A DNA stretch of 64,000 nucleotides from positions 4,763,796-4,827,795 of the forward strand of contig NC_063061.1 in NCBI RefSeq assembly GCF_018812025.1, in the 5' to 3' direction. This DNA comes from Megalobrama amblycephala. Taxonomy: Eukaryota > Chordata > Actinopteri > Cypriniformes > Xenocyprididae. The position numbers and the translations under genes are program-made. The notes below the pieces were generated by a model. The model made no database searches, was not told the origin of the DNA, and saw only the letters and a list, made by a program, of their open reading frames with translations. Shown here piece after piece: positions 10,640-21,847 of the stretch (position 1 is the first letter of the stretch; every line of letters begins with the position of its first letter).

Positions 10640-11150
10640 CTGATCTCCGCCCTCGTTTATCCGTGCACATTCACTGATACCATATGAAAGCTCGAAATAA
10701 AGCTGATTCTTTTAATGACCAAAATAAAATATAATAAAATTGGCTTGTATGGCCAATAATTAAATCAAATGAATACATTTTGCCACGTTTGTTCTGCAAT
10801 TAAAACAAAAATACTTTTTTGAGTAAATAATTAAGCACTGTTTAAAAAGAATACAAAATAAAATACTAAAATTATACATAGGCCTACCAATATTTATTAT
10901 TTAATCCATTCTAATATGAGAAAGGGTGTAAAATTAAAAGCTATACAAGTGCTACTGACAGCAAGAAATCAATAAACAATGGCAATGATGTATGTTAAGT
11001 TTTTCCAAAATACCGTCACAGTGTTTGTAGGCAAAGGAGAGATTTCAGATGAGGCACTAAAAGCAAAATCATAAACTCTGAGATGCAGAAGTACAGGAAA
11101 CACACAGGAGAAAAGCACATTAAAGTTTATTATAGTTGATTAGTCCACTT
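10640..11150. other. No gene seen
   Basis: Upstream flank of the minus-strand gene. AT-rich, with no repeat ends or exon signals that I can support. Confidence 0.4.
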
Positions 11151-11152
11151 AC

Positions 11153-11486
11153 TACGGAAGAGGATTAGGGCCAAGCAATAATAAAAAATAAAACCATCTT
11201 GAGATTAAAGTTGTTAAATTTCGAGAAAAAAGTCGAGATAAAATGTTGAGAATAAACTTGTTAAATTACGAGAAAAAACTTGTTAAATTTCAAGAAAAAT
11301 GTTGAGATAGAATGTTGAGAACAAACTCATTAAATTATGAGAATAAAGTCATTAAATTATGTGAAAAAAGTCGTAATTTAACAAATTTGTTCTCGTAATT
11401 TAATGAGTTTTTTCACGAAATTTAACAACTTTAATCTCGAGATGGTTTTATTTTTTATTATTGCTTGGCCCTAATCCTCTTCCGTA
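11153..11486. mobile_element. Foldback MITE (TACGGAAGAGGATTAGGG)
   Basis: The first about 60 bases (TACGGAAGAGGATTAGGGCC...) are the reverse complement of the last about 60 (...CCCTAATCCTCTTCCGTA). The middle is a degenerate set of GAGAAAAA(A/C)TTGTTAAATT units in opposite orientations, so the whole 334 bp can fold into one hairpin. No ORF. Confidence 0.85.
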
Positions 11487-11494
11487 ACTTTCAA

Positions 11495-11725
11495 GTAAAA
11501 ATTTCCTTATAATTTACTCACCCCCACGTCATCCAAGATGTTCATGTCTTTCTTTCTTCAGTCGAAAAGTAATGAAGGTTTTTGAGGAAAACATTCCTGG
11601 ATTTTTCTCCATATAGTGGACTTCACTGGGGTTCAACGGGTTGAAGGTCCAAATGTCAGTTTCAGTGCAGCTTCAAAGAGCTCTACATGATCCCAGACGA
11701 GGAATAAGAGTCTTAATTATTTGAA
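11495..11725. repeat. Half copy of the 895-bp TTAA foldback family
   Basis: Shares long, almost identical stretches with 28,210-28,440 and 44,945-45,165, for example CATATAGTGGACTTCACTGG followed by GGTTCAACGGG. Only one arm is present. Confidence 0.75.
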
Positions 11726-11729
11726 ATTG

Positions 11730-12669
11730 GAGTCAGATTAAATGAGCAGCTAAAGTCAAATTGAAACTAAATTCTAAAATTAAGTGAACTTCACAGGGGC
11801 AATGAAAAGACATACACGCATTATATCTTCGCCTAGGTCATCTGAATCCTTTTTTGGGCTGACGGGTGGTTCTTTACAACACCACAGTGCACTATTCTAC
11901 TGGTATGACTCCATATTTTTTCAATGTTTGGATGTGAACCCAAATTACTAGTTGATTTTCTGTTAAATAATCAGTTGGAAGAGACTGCAGAGATGCCTGA
12001 ACAGTGGATTGCAGAACATTAAAGGAGGCTTCAGGCAGCGTATAAAGTACAGGAGAGAGTGAGAGAAAAGGTCGTAACAGACGTTAATAGAGTAAATGAC
12101 CAGGGTTTCACAGAAGCTGAGTTGGTCTACCTTAAAAACCATCAGCGTGGATGGTGCGTGGACCAGGAGAGCAGGGTGTTGTGTGTTCTGTTGCTCCTGT
12201 GTCTCCGGCAGGGCCTGTGAAGCAGGTCCATAGGATAGAAATGCGTAAGACATTTATTGACCCCATTTTGACTCTACTGTGTCAGAGGAAGCAGGCTGTT
12301 TGAATAGTGGGTCTACTACTGATTCAGATAGTGATTCGGTCTCATGACTATTATTGTGAGGTGGTTGTGATGTGCCACCTCCCAAGACAGATGAGGATAG
12401 TGTCGTGAGGTGTTCCTCTGTATTAGAAGTTCAACCTTTATGGCTGAGGCATTCTAGGAGAAGTACTGTAGGTTAGCATTCAAACTCATATAGACTGGCT
12501 GCATTTGCACTAGTAGTTGGAGAGGAATTGTAGTACCAGAAACGGACTTGATACTCTTTTTTTAATTTGTTTTTGTGGGTGCATCGGTGGGTCGCAGATG
12601 AATTCTTGGGGGGAAGAATGTAGCTGGTGAGGTGACGACTAGTTAGTGATGGCCGTGGCCAGGCAGAGA
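11730..12669. other. No gene seen
   Basis: Contains a minus-strand open frame at 11,963-12,253, but with no exon signals and low-complexity composition. I see no recognisable domain or repeat end. Confidence 0.35.
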
Positions 12670-12677
12670 GGGTTTTT

Positions 12678-12972
12678 GGTCCCACTTTATATTAGGTGGC
12701 CTTAACTACTATGTACTTACATCAACAAAATTTGTACAATGTACTTATTGTGTTCATATTGTATTGCAAAACACTTTTGCTACTATTGAAGTGGAGTATG
12801 GGTAAGGTTAGGGACAGGTTTGTGGAATTTATTTTTTTTTTTGCATGCAGGTATTTTTTAAAATATAAGCACAATGTAAAAACATGTATGTACACAATAA
12901 GTGCATTGTATCAAATGATTAACTTAAATGTAAGAACATAGTAGTTAAGGCCACTTAATAGAAAGTGGGACC
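12678..12972. mobile_element. hAT-like MITE with 8-bp duplication
   Basis: TIRs GGTCCCACTTTATATTAGG and (at the right) its imperfect complement ending AAAGTGGGACC. Both sides carry the direct repeat GGGTTTTT (12670-12677 and 12973-12980). The left subterminal GGCCTTAACTACTATGT pairs with ACATAGTAGTTAAGGCC on the right. 295 bp, non-coding. Confidence 0.88.
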
Positions 12973-12980
12973 GGGTTTTT

Positions 12981-13705
12981 AAGCAGACACCTAAAACAAA
13001 GGGTGCCTGAAGATGGGGTCTGATCTTTTGCATGGAAGCGTGTTGTTTGTGCACGGATATGTGAGTAGATGTAAACATTGTGCTGCCTGGTAGCGCTTCT
13101 GGTCACACCCGTCCTTGTTTGATCTCAGAAATTAGTCCGTGGTTCATCATAGCTGTGTTGCAGGTTTAGTTGATCGCTGTTTCTCCTGTATTTTTGTTTT
13201 ATTTTCTCTGCTAGAGTTTATGATTGTTGTTGTGAACTAGACTGGCTAGCAGGGTTTTCAAGTAACATTTTCGTTGTGGTCTATGCCAGTCCCGGTGCCA
13301 GGACAAACGATTTGGGGGGTATTATTTTGCTTAAAAAATATTATTAATAAGTTATTAATAATAAATAAATATTTTTAAAAGTAATTTACTTGATTTTATG
13401 TCTCAAATCCCAGTCAATTATTCACTGCAGAAAGTGAAACTAAAAACTTGATGTGAGCTCTAATTAAACATGTTCTGATAACAGTATAACCTTAATTTAT
13501 TTCTTAATTTCACTCTGACTCTTCTGAGTGGACTCTTACGCAATATCATCTGAAAAATAGCTAATGAATAACAAAACATTTTAAATAAAAAATAAATCTA
13601 TAAAATCTGTTCCAAATTATTATCCAAATGGCAAACAGGTAATTAAAGCATTCCATAGGTGTAATGGTTTTTATACTGTAGGCCTACAAACCATATTTTC
13701 TATCC
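12981..13705. other. No gene seen
   Basis: Mixed AT-rich sequence. No exon or repeat end that I can support. Confidence 0.35.
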
Positions 13706-13713
13706 CCCTACAC

Positions 13714-15697
13714 CAGGGCGTTTCCTCCGAGTAGGCAAGGGAGGCAGTGCCTCCTCAAAAAAAATAGGATGAGAAAATAATCCATATTACATATAAAACA
13801 ACACAAATATTACAAATTAGCCTATGACATTAAAAAGAGAGCAAGTCACGCGTATTTCTTAAGGAACACTGCCAAACAGCGACACCCGCTGGTAAAGTTA
13901 CACAGAGGAGTCATGCTTTACAGTCTATGGCAGGGGTCTCAAACTCAAATTGTCGCGGGGCCGTTTCTGTGATTGACACCTCATAGGAGGGCCATATTAT
14001 CATTCAAGCGCAAGAAAGCGCAACATTTCAGAAAATTTACTTTCCTTTGCATTATTTCTCATTTACTTCAAATTTCATTAGACCAACTAAAATATTTTTT
14101 ATACCTATACTATAAATATCTTATTTACCATACTAAATGTAAACAGCAGTGTCTCTCTCATTGTTACAGAGTGTAATATAATTATATAATACTATTACTA
14201 ATATAATACTATTAATTGAAATAGTCTGGTGCGACTTCTCACATCCAACAAGATATATGGAATAAAAAATCAGTAATTTAGGAACAAAACCAGCAACACC
14301 TGTGGCGTGGAGGGGTTTATTAGTTTTTAACATCTAGTGGAAGTATTTTCCCTTACTTTATGTTAGCTTAAATAACATTAAAATCTTGCACTGAACAACA
14401 CTGTACTGAACAAATACAATCCCTGAATACATTTGTACACTCCTCTGTTTCTTGACAGACACCTGCAGCACTTGTGCTCACACAGCTGGGCCACATTTGT
14501 CCAAGATGCCGTTTGAGCATCGGTAACGTTTGCATCGGACGTGTTTCGGTGGTTTAAATCGGCGCTCATGACTTAAAGTCGAGTGCTTTTACTGTAATTT
14601 AGGCAAGCGCGCTCATAATAGAAGCGATTGAGAGCTTGGCTCATGGTTGCATAGCAACGACAGATGCAACTGGAGCGAAAGCGCATTGGAAAGAAGGAGA
14701 ATGCGGCGCGGCCGCTTATGTGACGCGATATGTGAATGCCCCTTAGAACGGCGACTTTTTCTTTGCATGTCAGACAAGTAGCAACTAGAGAATAATAATA
14801 ATAATAATTTAGCGGGCCGGATTATGTTTTATTTTTGAGATCAGTTGCGGGCCGGGTAGAGGGGGTGGGCGGTCGTAAATGGCCCGCGGGCCGGCAGTTT
14901 GAGACCACTGGTCTATGGAGTCATGCCTCCCTTTCCTCTCATAGGAAACCATATAAAATCATCAGACCCTCGGCGTGCGGTGGGTTTTGTGGGGGGTAAT
15001 TGAGAATGAATGGGGGAAAGTCACGTGAGAGGAGGCAATGTCTCCATCGCGCTATGCTTGGATGTAATTGGTTATGATTGGATATGATTGGTTTGTGCGA
15101 TAAATCCCGCCTCTCGTTTACGTGTGCGTTCCGCGCGTCAGTTTGACTGAACAAATGATGGCGTCAATCGGACTAATTGAAAAGTAAGTAAACAGATCAC
15201 CCAGTTAGATATCACCGCTTTATGTCACGTCAAAGTCAAACTTGAAATGGACTGAAAGCATGATGACTGTTTTTTTTTTTTTTTAGTGCAATCAGCTTGG
15301 TGAAATTAAAAATACAATTCGTGTCTGTGACAGACGGTGTTTACGGAGCATGACTGATGATCCAAAATATCCTAGGTTGACAATTGAAGAAAAATCGCAA
15401 TACACAAATAAAAAATATAGATTAAATTATTATTGCCTTTAGTTATTATTTTGGAATGAATGTAGAAATGCTTAAAACACTAACTTGATGAGATTGACTT
15501 GGTTTTGATAAATAGAGCATTACATTACGTTAATGTAACATTACAAAATAGAATTGTATTTGGTTTCTTTTTTTGATGTACTGTAATGTTCATTTAACAA
15601 GGAAGATGTGTCAACTTTAAGAGTAATGCACATTAATTTACATTGATTCATAAAAAAAATGTGCCTCCTCATTTCAGAACACCACTGCACACCACTG
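13714..15697. mobile_element. hAT-like element hosting a second hAT
   Basis: Starts CAGGGCGTTTCC and ends CACCACTG. It is flanked by the 8-bp direct repeat CCCTACAC (13706-13713 and 15698-15705), the hallmark of hAT insertion. Element sequence is interrupted by the insert at 13931-14910. A relative of its internal ends, inverted, lies at about 25,835-25,990 (GTTGCCTCCCCTCACGTGAC). No transposase is recognisable. Confidence 0.8.
13931..14910. mobile_element. Nested non-autonomous hAT (CAGGGGTCTCAAACT)
   Basis: TIRs CAGGGGTCTCAAACT and AGTTTGAGACCACTG, with exact 8-bp duplications GTCTATGG (13923-13930 and 14911-14918). It is 980 bp long, with GC-rich ends (GGGCCG repeats) and an AT-rich middle. 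The ORFs inside are short and do not resemble a transposase. Confidence 0.92.
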
Positions 15698-15705
15698 CCC
15701 TACAC

Positions 15706-16227
15706 TACCTCTACCCTAAAGCTACCCATCACAGGAAACTGTGCACACTTTTACTTTCTCACAAAATCTCATTCTTTATGATTTATAAGCCTTTTGGAAA
15801 GTGGGGACATGGGGTAATGACATTGCACAATTTCTATATGCTAATTATTGTTAATATATAATTCATTTTTCCAGGAGCTCATTGCTTCTACGTTCAGTTA
15901 AACTGCTAACAGTGATTGTAAATTAATTGCCTAAATTATTACATTATTTGCTAACTGCATTCTTTAAGCGCGCGCGCACACACACACACACACACACAGT
16001 TTGTCCTCTCCCGCGATCCAAATCGCGGGGCGCTGTTCTCGCGATATTATAACCCAGATCTATACAAGGTATTAGAACATTATTTTATACCCTTAATTTC
16101 ACTCCCTACAGTATATTATAATATATAATATTATATATTTTTGTTACAGATTACTATATCAACTAAGAATAGATTGTAATCTGAGTGCCTGCCTGCTGAG
16201 TGTTCCACATGATTATTTAGCCCACCT
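15706..16227. repeat. CG/CA microsatellite in non-coding DNA
   Basis: A (CG)n run at about 15,969-15,977 passes into (CA)n to 15,998. The rest of this stretch shows nothing I can name. Confidence 0.7.
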
Positions 16228-16963
16228 CCCTTACGAAAATTAACCATGGTTTTATTATAGTAAAGTTTTATAGTATTTTGTGAAGTTGCTAACATAGCAT
16301 AATCAGATGCAGCTTTATTTTTAGTGACAGTAATACAGCATTTTCTCCATCATACAATACGTTTTAAAATTAATCGCATGCCATTTATCAACACAAGCCA
16401 TCCAGCATTTAATATGATATTGTAAAATCGATCTATCTTACAGTGTCTCACAGCAGCCGCCGAGCAAACGCACAGAGTAACGCTATAACATCATTTTCAA
16501 CACTTTCAAATGTATCTAATATGATAAACAGAGCTGTGTTACCTCATACTCATGACCGGAAAAGCGGAAGCGGCGCCGGCGACTGTGTCATAATAAAAGT
16601 CCCGCTGCTCGTGAGGTGTTGATCAATCGCTCCAGCTCCTCGTTCAGCTCCACAACACTCGCTCCTGCTCTGCTTCATACTACAGTAACGTTAATAATCA
16701 CATCCATGAACATGATTTCTTCCCAAGTCCAATCCCTATTCTTTTCCACCGTCCGTTGAGGTGGAGACCACATGTCCCAAGATTCCGCGCTCAAACTTGC
16801 TAGGCTTCTAGCGACCTCTAGCTGACAGAAAATATTACATAGTGCACCTGTGGTTTTTTTTAGCAGAATTATAGTTAATTTGTGGTTACCATGGAATAAC
16901 TACAATAACCATTTTTCATTTATTTTTTATTCGTAGTAAAGCCATTGTTAATTTCCGTAAGGG
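16228..16963. mobile_element. TIR element (CCCTTACGAAAATTAAC)
   Basis: The left end CCCTTACGAAAATTAACCAT is mirrored on the right by GTTAATTTCCGTAAGGG. Subterminal TGGTTTTATTATAGTAAAG also has an inverted partner. Target duplications are not clear. About 736 bp, non-coding. Confidence 0.7.
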
Positions 16964-17389
16964 CTGCTGGCGTGCTGGAGTACTAAATCAATGTTTGCAA
17001 TATGATGAATGGCATTTAGCAGCCTCCCTTTAGCTATGCCTTTCTTCTTTTTGTGAAATCATTGTTTTTGTCTACCAAGTGTGCTAACAACAGCAAATTT
17101 GGTGTTTTTCATATTATATAATATCTGGTAAAATAATTTGATTAGACACAAATTCAGATTGTCTTCCAAGAACATGAATGTTTTGTACAAGTTGTTAGCA
17201 TACAAAATACAAAAACAAACTATCAAATTACTAATTCAGCTGCCCAACCATTGTCTGTATGTGGATTATAGTGCATCTGCCTGTCAATGGGACGAACTTC
17301 TGGAACTGTCATCTCCACACACTCTTCTGAGCATGGACAGACTGAGTGAGCGAGCAGGAAAACACAGGGCGAATTAACGGAATTAGTGG

Positions 17390-17840
17390 AGCGATAACCG
17401 AATCATGATTCGGATCGCGTGTCAAACCGCCAAACTGCTGAAGTCACGTGACTTCGGCGCTCCGAACCGCTGATTCGACACAAAAGATTCATAACGCTCC
17501 GAATCTTCCTGAAGCAGTGTTTTGAAATCGGCCATCACTAAATAAGTCGTTATTTTGTTTTTTTTGGCGCTCCAAAAATATTCTCGTTGCTTTATAATAT
17601 TAATATTGAACCACTGTACTCACATGAACTGATTTAAATATGTTTTTAATACATTAATGGATCTTGAGAGAGGAAATGTCATTGCTGGCTATGGAGGCCT
17701 CACTGAGCCATCGGATTTCAACAAAAATATCTTAATTTGTTTTCTGAAGATGAATGAAGGTCTTACGGGTGTGGAACGGCATGAGGGTGAGTAATTAATG
17801 ACATTATTTTCATTTTTGGGTGAACTAACCCTTTAATAGC
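17390..17840. repeat. Fragments of a TIR family also at 56.6-58.0 and 62.1-62.5 kb
   Basis: 17,455-17,545 (CGCTCCGAACCGCTGATTCG..., TTTTGAAATCGGCCATCACTA) and 17,690-17,840 (GGAGGCCTCACTGAGCCATC..., GGGTGAACTAACCCTTTAA) match parts of the elements near 57 and 62 kb. The copy is rearranged. Confidence 0.65.
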
Positions 17841-18377
17841 ATGGTAAATAAAATATAAAAAATATATGCTGTATACATATAATGTGTATGTGTCGAAGAG
17901 AGTACGGTACGATTTTCACCCATAATTTCAAAGTAAAGCTAATGACATAGCTCTGATCTCTGTGAATTCAGTCAGAGATAATGATAACTTTAGCCAAATT
18001 ACCCGTACAGCGTGCTAACAAGCACATTCACAAAGGCAATTTGCACAGATTCACAAAATATAATGTGCGGTGCTTACATGTTCTGAATTTGAAGTTGGAC
18101 AAACAGTTGGTATTGATCCATCTTTGAGAATTCGACTCACTGTGTGAAGTTCTCCACACTCCAGTTGTTGCTGGCTATTATCAATCAAAAGCTGAACAGG
18201 CTTGGTCCTCTTCTGAAAAGGGAGCTGGAGCAAAGCCTGCAACCACTGGCTAAAAAAGCATAACGGCTAATGCTAATGCTGTGGTTTTTTTTGTTTTTTT
18301 TTGGAATGGATGTAAAGGGAAAAATGGATGTCAATGGAACAGAGGCTTCACCACACTGAATAAAGCTTATCATTTAA

Positions 18378-18660
18378 AGGTGACCTATAATTCCCCTTTT
18401 CACAAGATGTAATATAAGTCTCAGGTGTCCCCAGAATGTGTCTGTGAAATTTCAGCTCAGAATACCCCAAAGATTTTTTATTGTACCACGTTTTAACTGC
18501 CTATTTTTGGGTGGAAAATGCACTGATTTGGTGTGTGTACCTTTAAATGCAAATAAGCTTGTGCTCCCCCCACGCTGTTTACATCACCCATATATGTGAC
18601 ATCACAACCTTTGACCCCGCCCCCACACACTTGTCACCCTGAATTGTGTTAGTGGGTCGC
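18378..18660. repeat. Half copy of an AGGTG(C/A)CC-ended element
   Basis: Contains GTGTCCCCAGAATGTGTCTG followed by TGAAATTTCAGCTCAGAATA. The same text, in either orientation, occurs at about 58,022-58,080 and 59,270-59,340. Confidence 0.6.
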
Positions 18661-18812
18661 ACATACGGGTTCTGTTATATAAAATGGTTGAATTCATTAT
18701 AGTCGCCTTCATGTATTGTTTTCAGACCTATTTTTATTACATTATGATGTTTTATCATTAATGAATTATAAAAATGCCAAAATGTGTCTATTAGGGGTAG
18801 AGTTAGTTTGAT

Positions 18813-19106
18813 TTAAAGGGATAGTTCACCCAAAAATGAAAAATCTGTCATCATTTACTCACCCTCATGTTGTTCCAAACCTGTATGAGTTTCTTTCTTT
18901 TGCTGAACACAAAAGAAGATATTTTAAAAAATGTTGGTAACCACCAGAGTTGACGGTAGGCTAGCCATTGACTTCTTCCCCTACTAGTCAACATTCTTCA
19001 AAATATCTTCTTTTGTGTTCAACAGAAGAAAGAAACTCGTGGTTTGGAACTTGAGGGGGAGTAAATGATGACAGAATTTTCATTTTTGGTGAACTGTCCC
19101 TTTAAG
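18813..19106. mobile_element. Foldback MITE (TTTAAAGGGATAGTTCACC)
   Basis: The left arm TTTAAAGGGATAGTTCACCC and AAAAATGAAAA..TGTCATCATTTACTC pairs with the right arm ending GGTGAACTGTCCCTTTAA. The two arms cover nearly the whole 294 bp. Isolated arms of the same family appear at about 41,320-41,420 and 55,185-55,270. Confidence 0.88.
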
Positions 19107-19559
19107 AACATTAGAAGCGTTAAAGGCCATGACATAAAACATGAGGAATGTGTGGATTTTCTATTATTATTTTAGGGTTACAGATAATGTGAATGAGGCT
19201 AAGGGAGAGAAAGTGTATTTTTTTATTCTGTTATTGTGTTTGTTCTGATTTTCTGTCAATAACTACTCACAACTAAGTATCAAAAGACAATAATTTTGCT
19301 TATTACCCAGAGATTACATTTATTTGTTTTTTAATGAAAGCTCTCTTCACAGATGGAAACTCCAGCTTCCAACTCCAGGACACCTCCTGGATACAAACAT
19401 GTCTAAATCTATTGTATATTTCTTCTATAAAGGTAGAGACCACAGCAAATGTTGCAAACGTCTCCATCTGCTCTAACAGTAAAACAAATAAACCCACTAT
19501 TATATTAGGGTACATTTGAATAATGACTCCCTAAAAGACACTGCAGACTGCATGTCAAT

Positions 19560-19755
19560 CATTCAGTCCCTCAGCATCTAAACCCTTCGCAGCAAGAGTT
19601 TGCAACCTGATAGAAACTCTCTGACTCTTCCATCCATATAGTCTGCTTTTATTGTTATTTCTTATGTATTTGTTTCCTTTCCATGTAAAGCACTTTGAAT
19701 TATCATTGTGTATAAAATGTGCTATAAAAATAAACTTGCCTCGCCTTGCCTAAAT
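19560..19755 (+). mobile_element. 3' tail of a non-LTR retroelement
   Basis: Contains TGTAAAGCACTTTGAATTAT and TGTGCTATAAAAATAAACTT, ending in short tandem TTGCC/CTCGCC units. This layout is typical of fish LINE or LINE-dependent SINE 3' ends. No coding part is visible upstream. Confidence 0.6.
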
Positions 19756-19759
19756 ATTG

Positions 19760-21239
19760 ATCAACTGTGTCATCATAATCTGTTAACCCTCTGGTGCCAA
19801 TATTTATGGTAATTTTAGGGAATTTTATGATACTTTATATTTATACTTATATTTTATATAATTTTTATGGAATAGTTATGATCCATTTATTACCTGTTAA
19901 TTGCTTTTTTTAAACATGAAAATGAAATTTCCAACCAATAGACCCTTTTCACATTTCCGTTTTTCTCAGAAGCAGAAGTCGTCATAGTTGGGTAAACTTT
20001 TATAGCTGTGAATGAGAGAATACATTAAATATATTTTTTGTGTTTCCATTTGCACAAATAGCAAAAGAAAAACTCCATAATAGTGTTTTCACAACTTTCA
20101 AAAACAGGAAAAAATTTGATGCAAAGGTAAGTATATTATTATAAATGTACATACATTTTTAAAAAAAATGAACATATAAAAAAAACTGTGCAGGAATTAA
20201 GATGTTGATGACCGAGTCATCACAGTCTGTGAAAACGGTCTATACTGTGGTAAATTTTTGAATGCTTTGGAGACTTAAGTTTGGTCTCTTTTTACAGAAT
20301 TGGCAGATTATTGCTGAAGATTAAAAAAAAGGTAAAAAAGTGAACAAAAAGTTATAGAATTTTACGTTTATTGTTATGAAAAATGCACTATTTTCAATTT
20401 TTCTATGGAATCTATATTTTCCATAACATGTTTTACTCTAAAACTGTGAGAAAATCAAGGCCATAAATCTAAACAAGTTGTGTTCCAAATTTGAGGTTGA
20501 TATCTCAAAAAATGAGCTTTCAGTAAGATTTTTGTTTGGGTGCAGTACCAAACGCTTCCACTAGATGAAATTCGCTCGCTTCCCATTCGTCATTTGGTCA
20601 TTTTTGACCGTAAACATTCATGTGTTAATTATTTTCAGGATCATTTAAACTTTTCGAATCATGTCCATGATTTTTTTCCACATAGCAAATGCCAAAACCT
20701 TTGCCAAGTTTCGGTACCATTACAATGAAGTAAAAGATTATTAAAATAATAATAATAAAATAAAAAAATTTAGTCAAAAATGACCAAACCCAAGAGCACA
20801 AGAGGATTAAACGGTTTTTGTAAAGCATATATGATGGATTGAGGGCAAAGACACATTTGATTAAAAAGTCTAATATTTAGGAAAAAAAATACATTTAAAT
20901 GCAAATTAATAATTGTCTCTTGAGAGGAAACCTCTCCAGTGAGAAACATTTGGTTTTCTGTGACACACAATGCACTGATGTTGCAAATTTTGCCTTTTAT
21001 TAACGTTAATTGTTGTTCTACATGCTTATTTAGTGTCTACAATCTGTGTCAAAACTATAATAATGTGATGAATATAGTCTGAATATAGGCCTATATTTAG
21101 GCTAATTATCGTTATATTAGCCACACTTCAAAACATTTTCCACCATAACCAAAGCACAGCATGTTGCTAAGAATAACTTAAAACTGGTGGTATTGTTAAA
21201 AAACACAGAATGGACAAACAGGAATCTCTGGCTCTCAGG
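19760..21239. other. No gene seen; upstream flank of frmd7
   Basis: AT-rich. No repeat end or exon that I can support. The frmd7 promoter should lie in the last few hundred bases. No clear TATA box is seen. Confidence 0.4.
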
Positions 21240-21393
21240 AGGAGTCGCTGTATGAATCTCTGTCCTCACAGCTTCATTTGAGCTGCTCTGCTCAGTGTCT
21301 GTAGATGAAGGACGTGATGCTGTAGTTCATCCTCATCCATTTGACATGAGAGAGGACCAAAGGCAGAAATTCACATCATGGCGTCAGAAAAAC
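21240..21393 (+). other. frmd7: Probable frmd7 first exon (5' UTR or short coding)
   Basis: A moderately GC-rich stretch ends at a strong donor, C|GTAAGT, at 21,393. It holds ATGs at 21,345 and 21,378 and a short upstream reading frame (ATGAAGGACGTGATGCTGTAG). From ATG 21378 five codons plus one base precede the donor. They are in frame with exon 2 only if the second of two AG acceptors (exon start 21834) is used. With the first acceptor (21826) the exon would be non-coding. The 5' boundary is estimated. Confidence 0.5.
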
Positions 21394-21847
21394 GTAAGTA
21401 CACATATATTGCTTTTTGCTATTTGATGCATTAAAACTGAGCATGAACTGGTGATATCAAGTGTCTGACTGTGTAAAAGATGACACATATTTAGTCTACT
21501 CATTAAGTGTTCTTCATTCAATTCTTCATCCTGCTAGATGCCAAACAACATTTCTGCCTTTTCATTATACAATAAATCCCTGATTAAGCTCATTTGATTA
21601 CTTAATGACATTTTTTATACAGTAGTGTGGAGTAACATCAGGCTCAAAGTTCAGATTTTTTTTTATAGATGTCACTATAAAATATATTGTAAAGTTATTT
21701 TTATGCAACTTGTATTTTTAATACTAGTAATAATCTGTATGAAATGGTTAATAAGTTACTAATGAATGTGTCATGCCTTGAAACTGAATGTATTTCTGTG
21801 TGAAATTGTCTGCTGATGTTTTTAGGGTGTCAGTTCATGAGGGCGAC

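Noticed and set aside
11963..12253. 96-residue minus-strand open frame
   Set aside because: No exon signals, no domain, and composition like the surrounding non-coding DNA.
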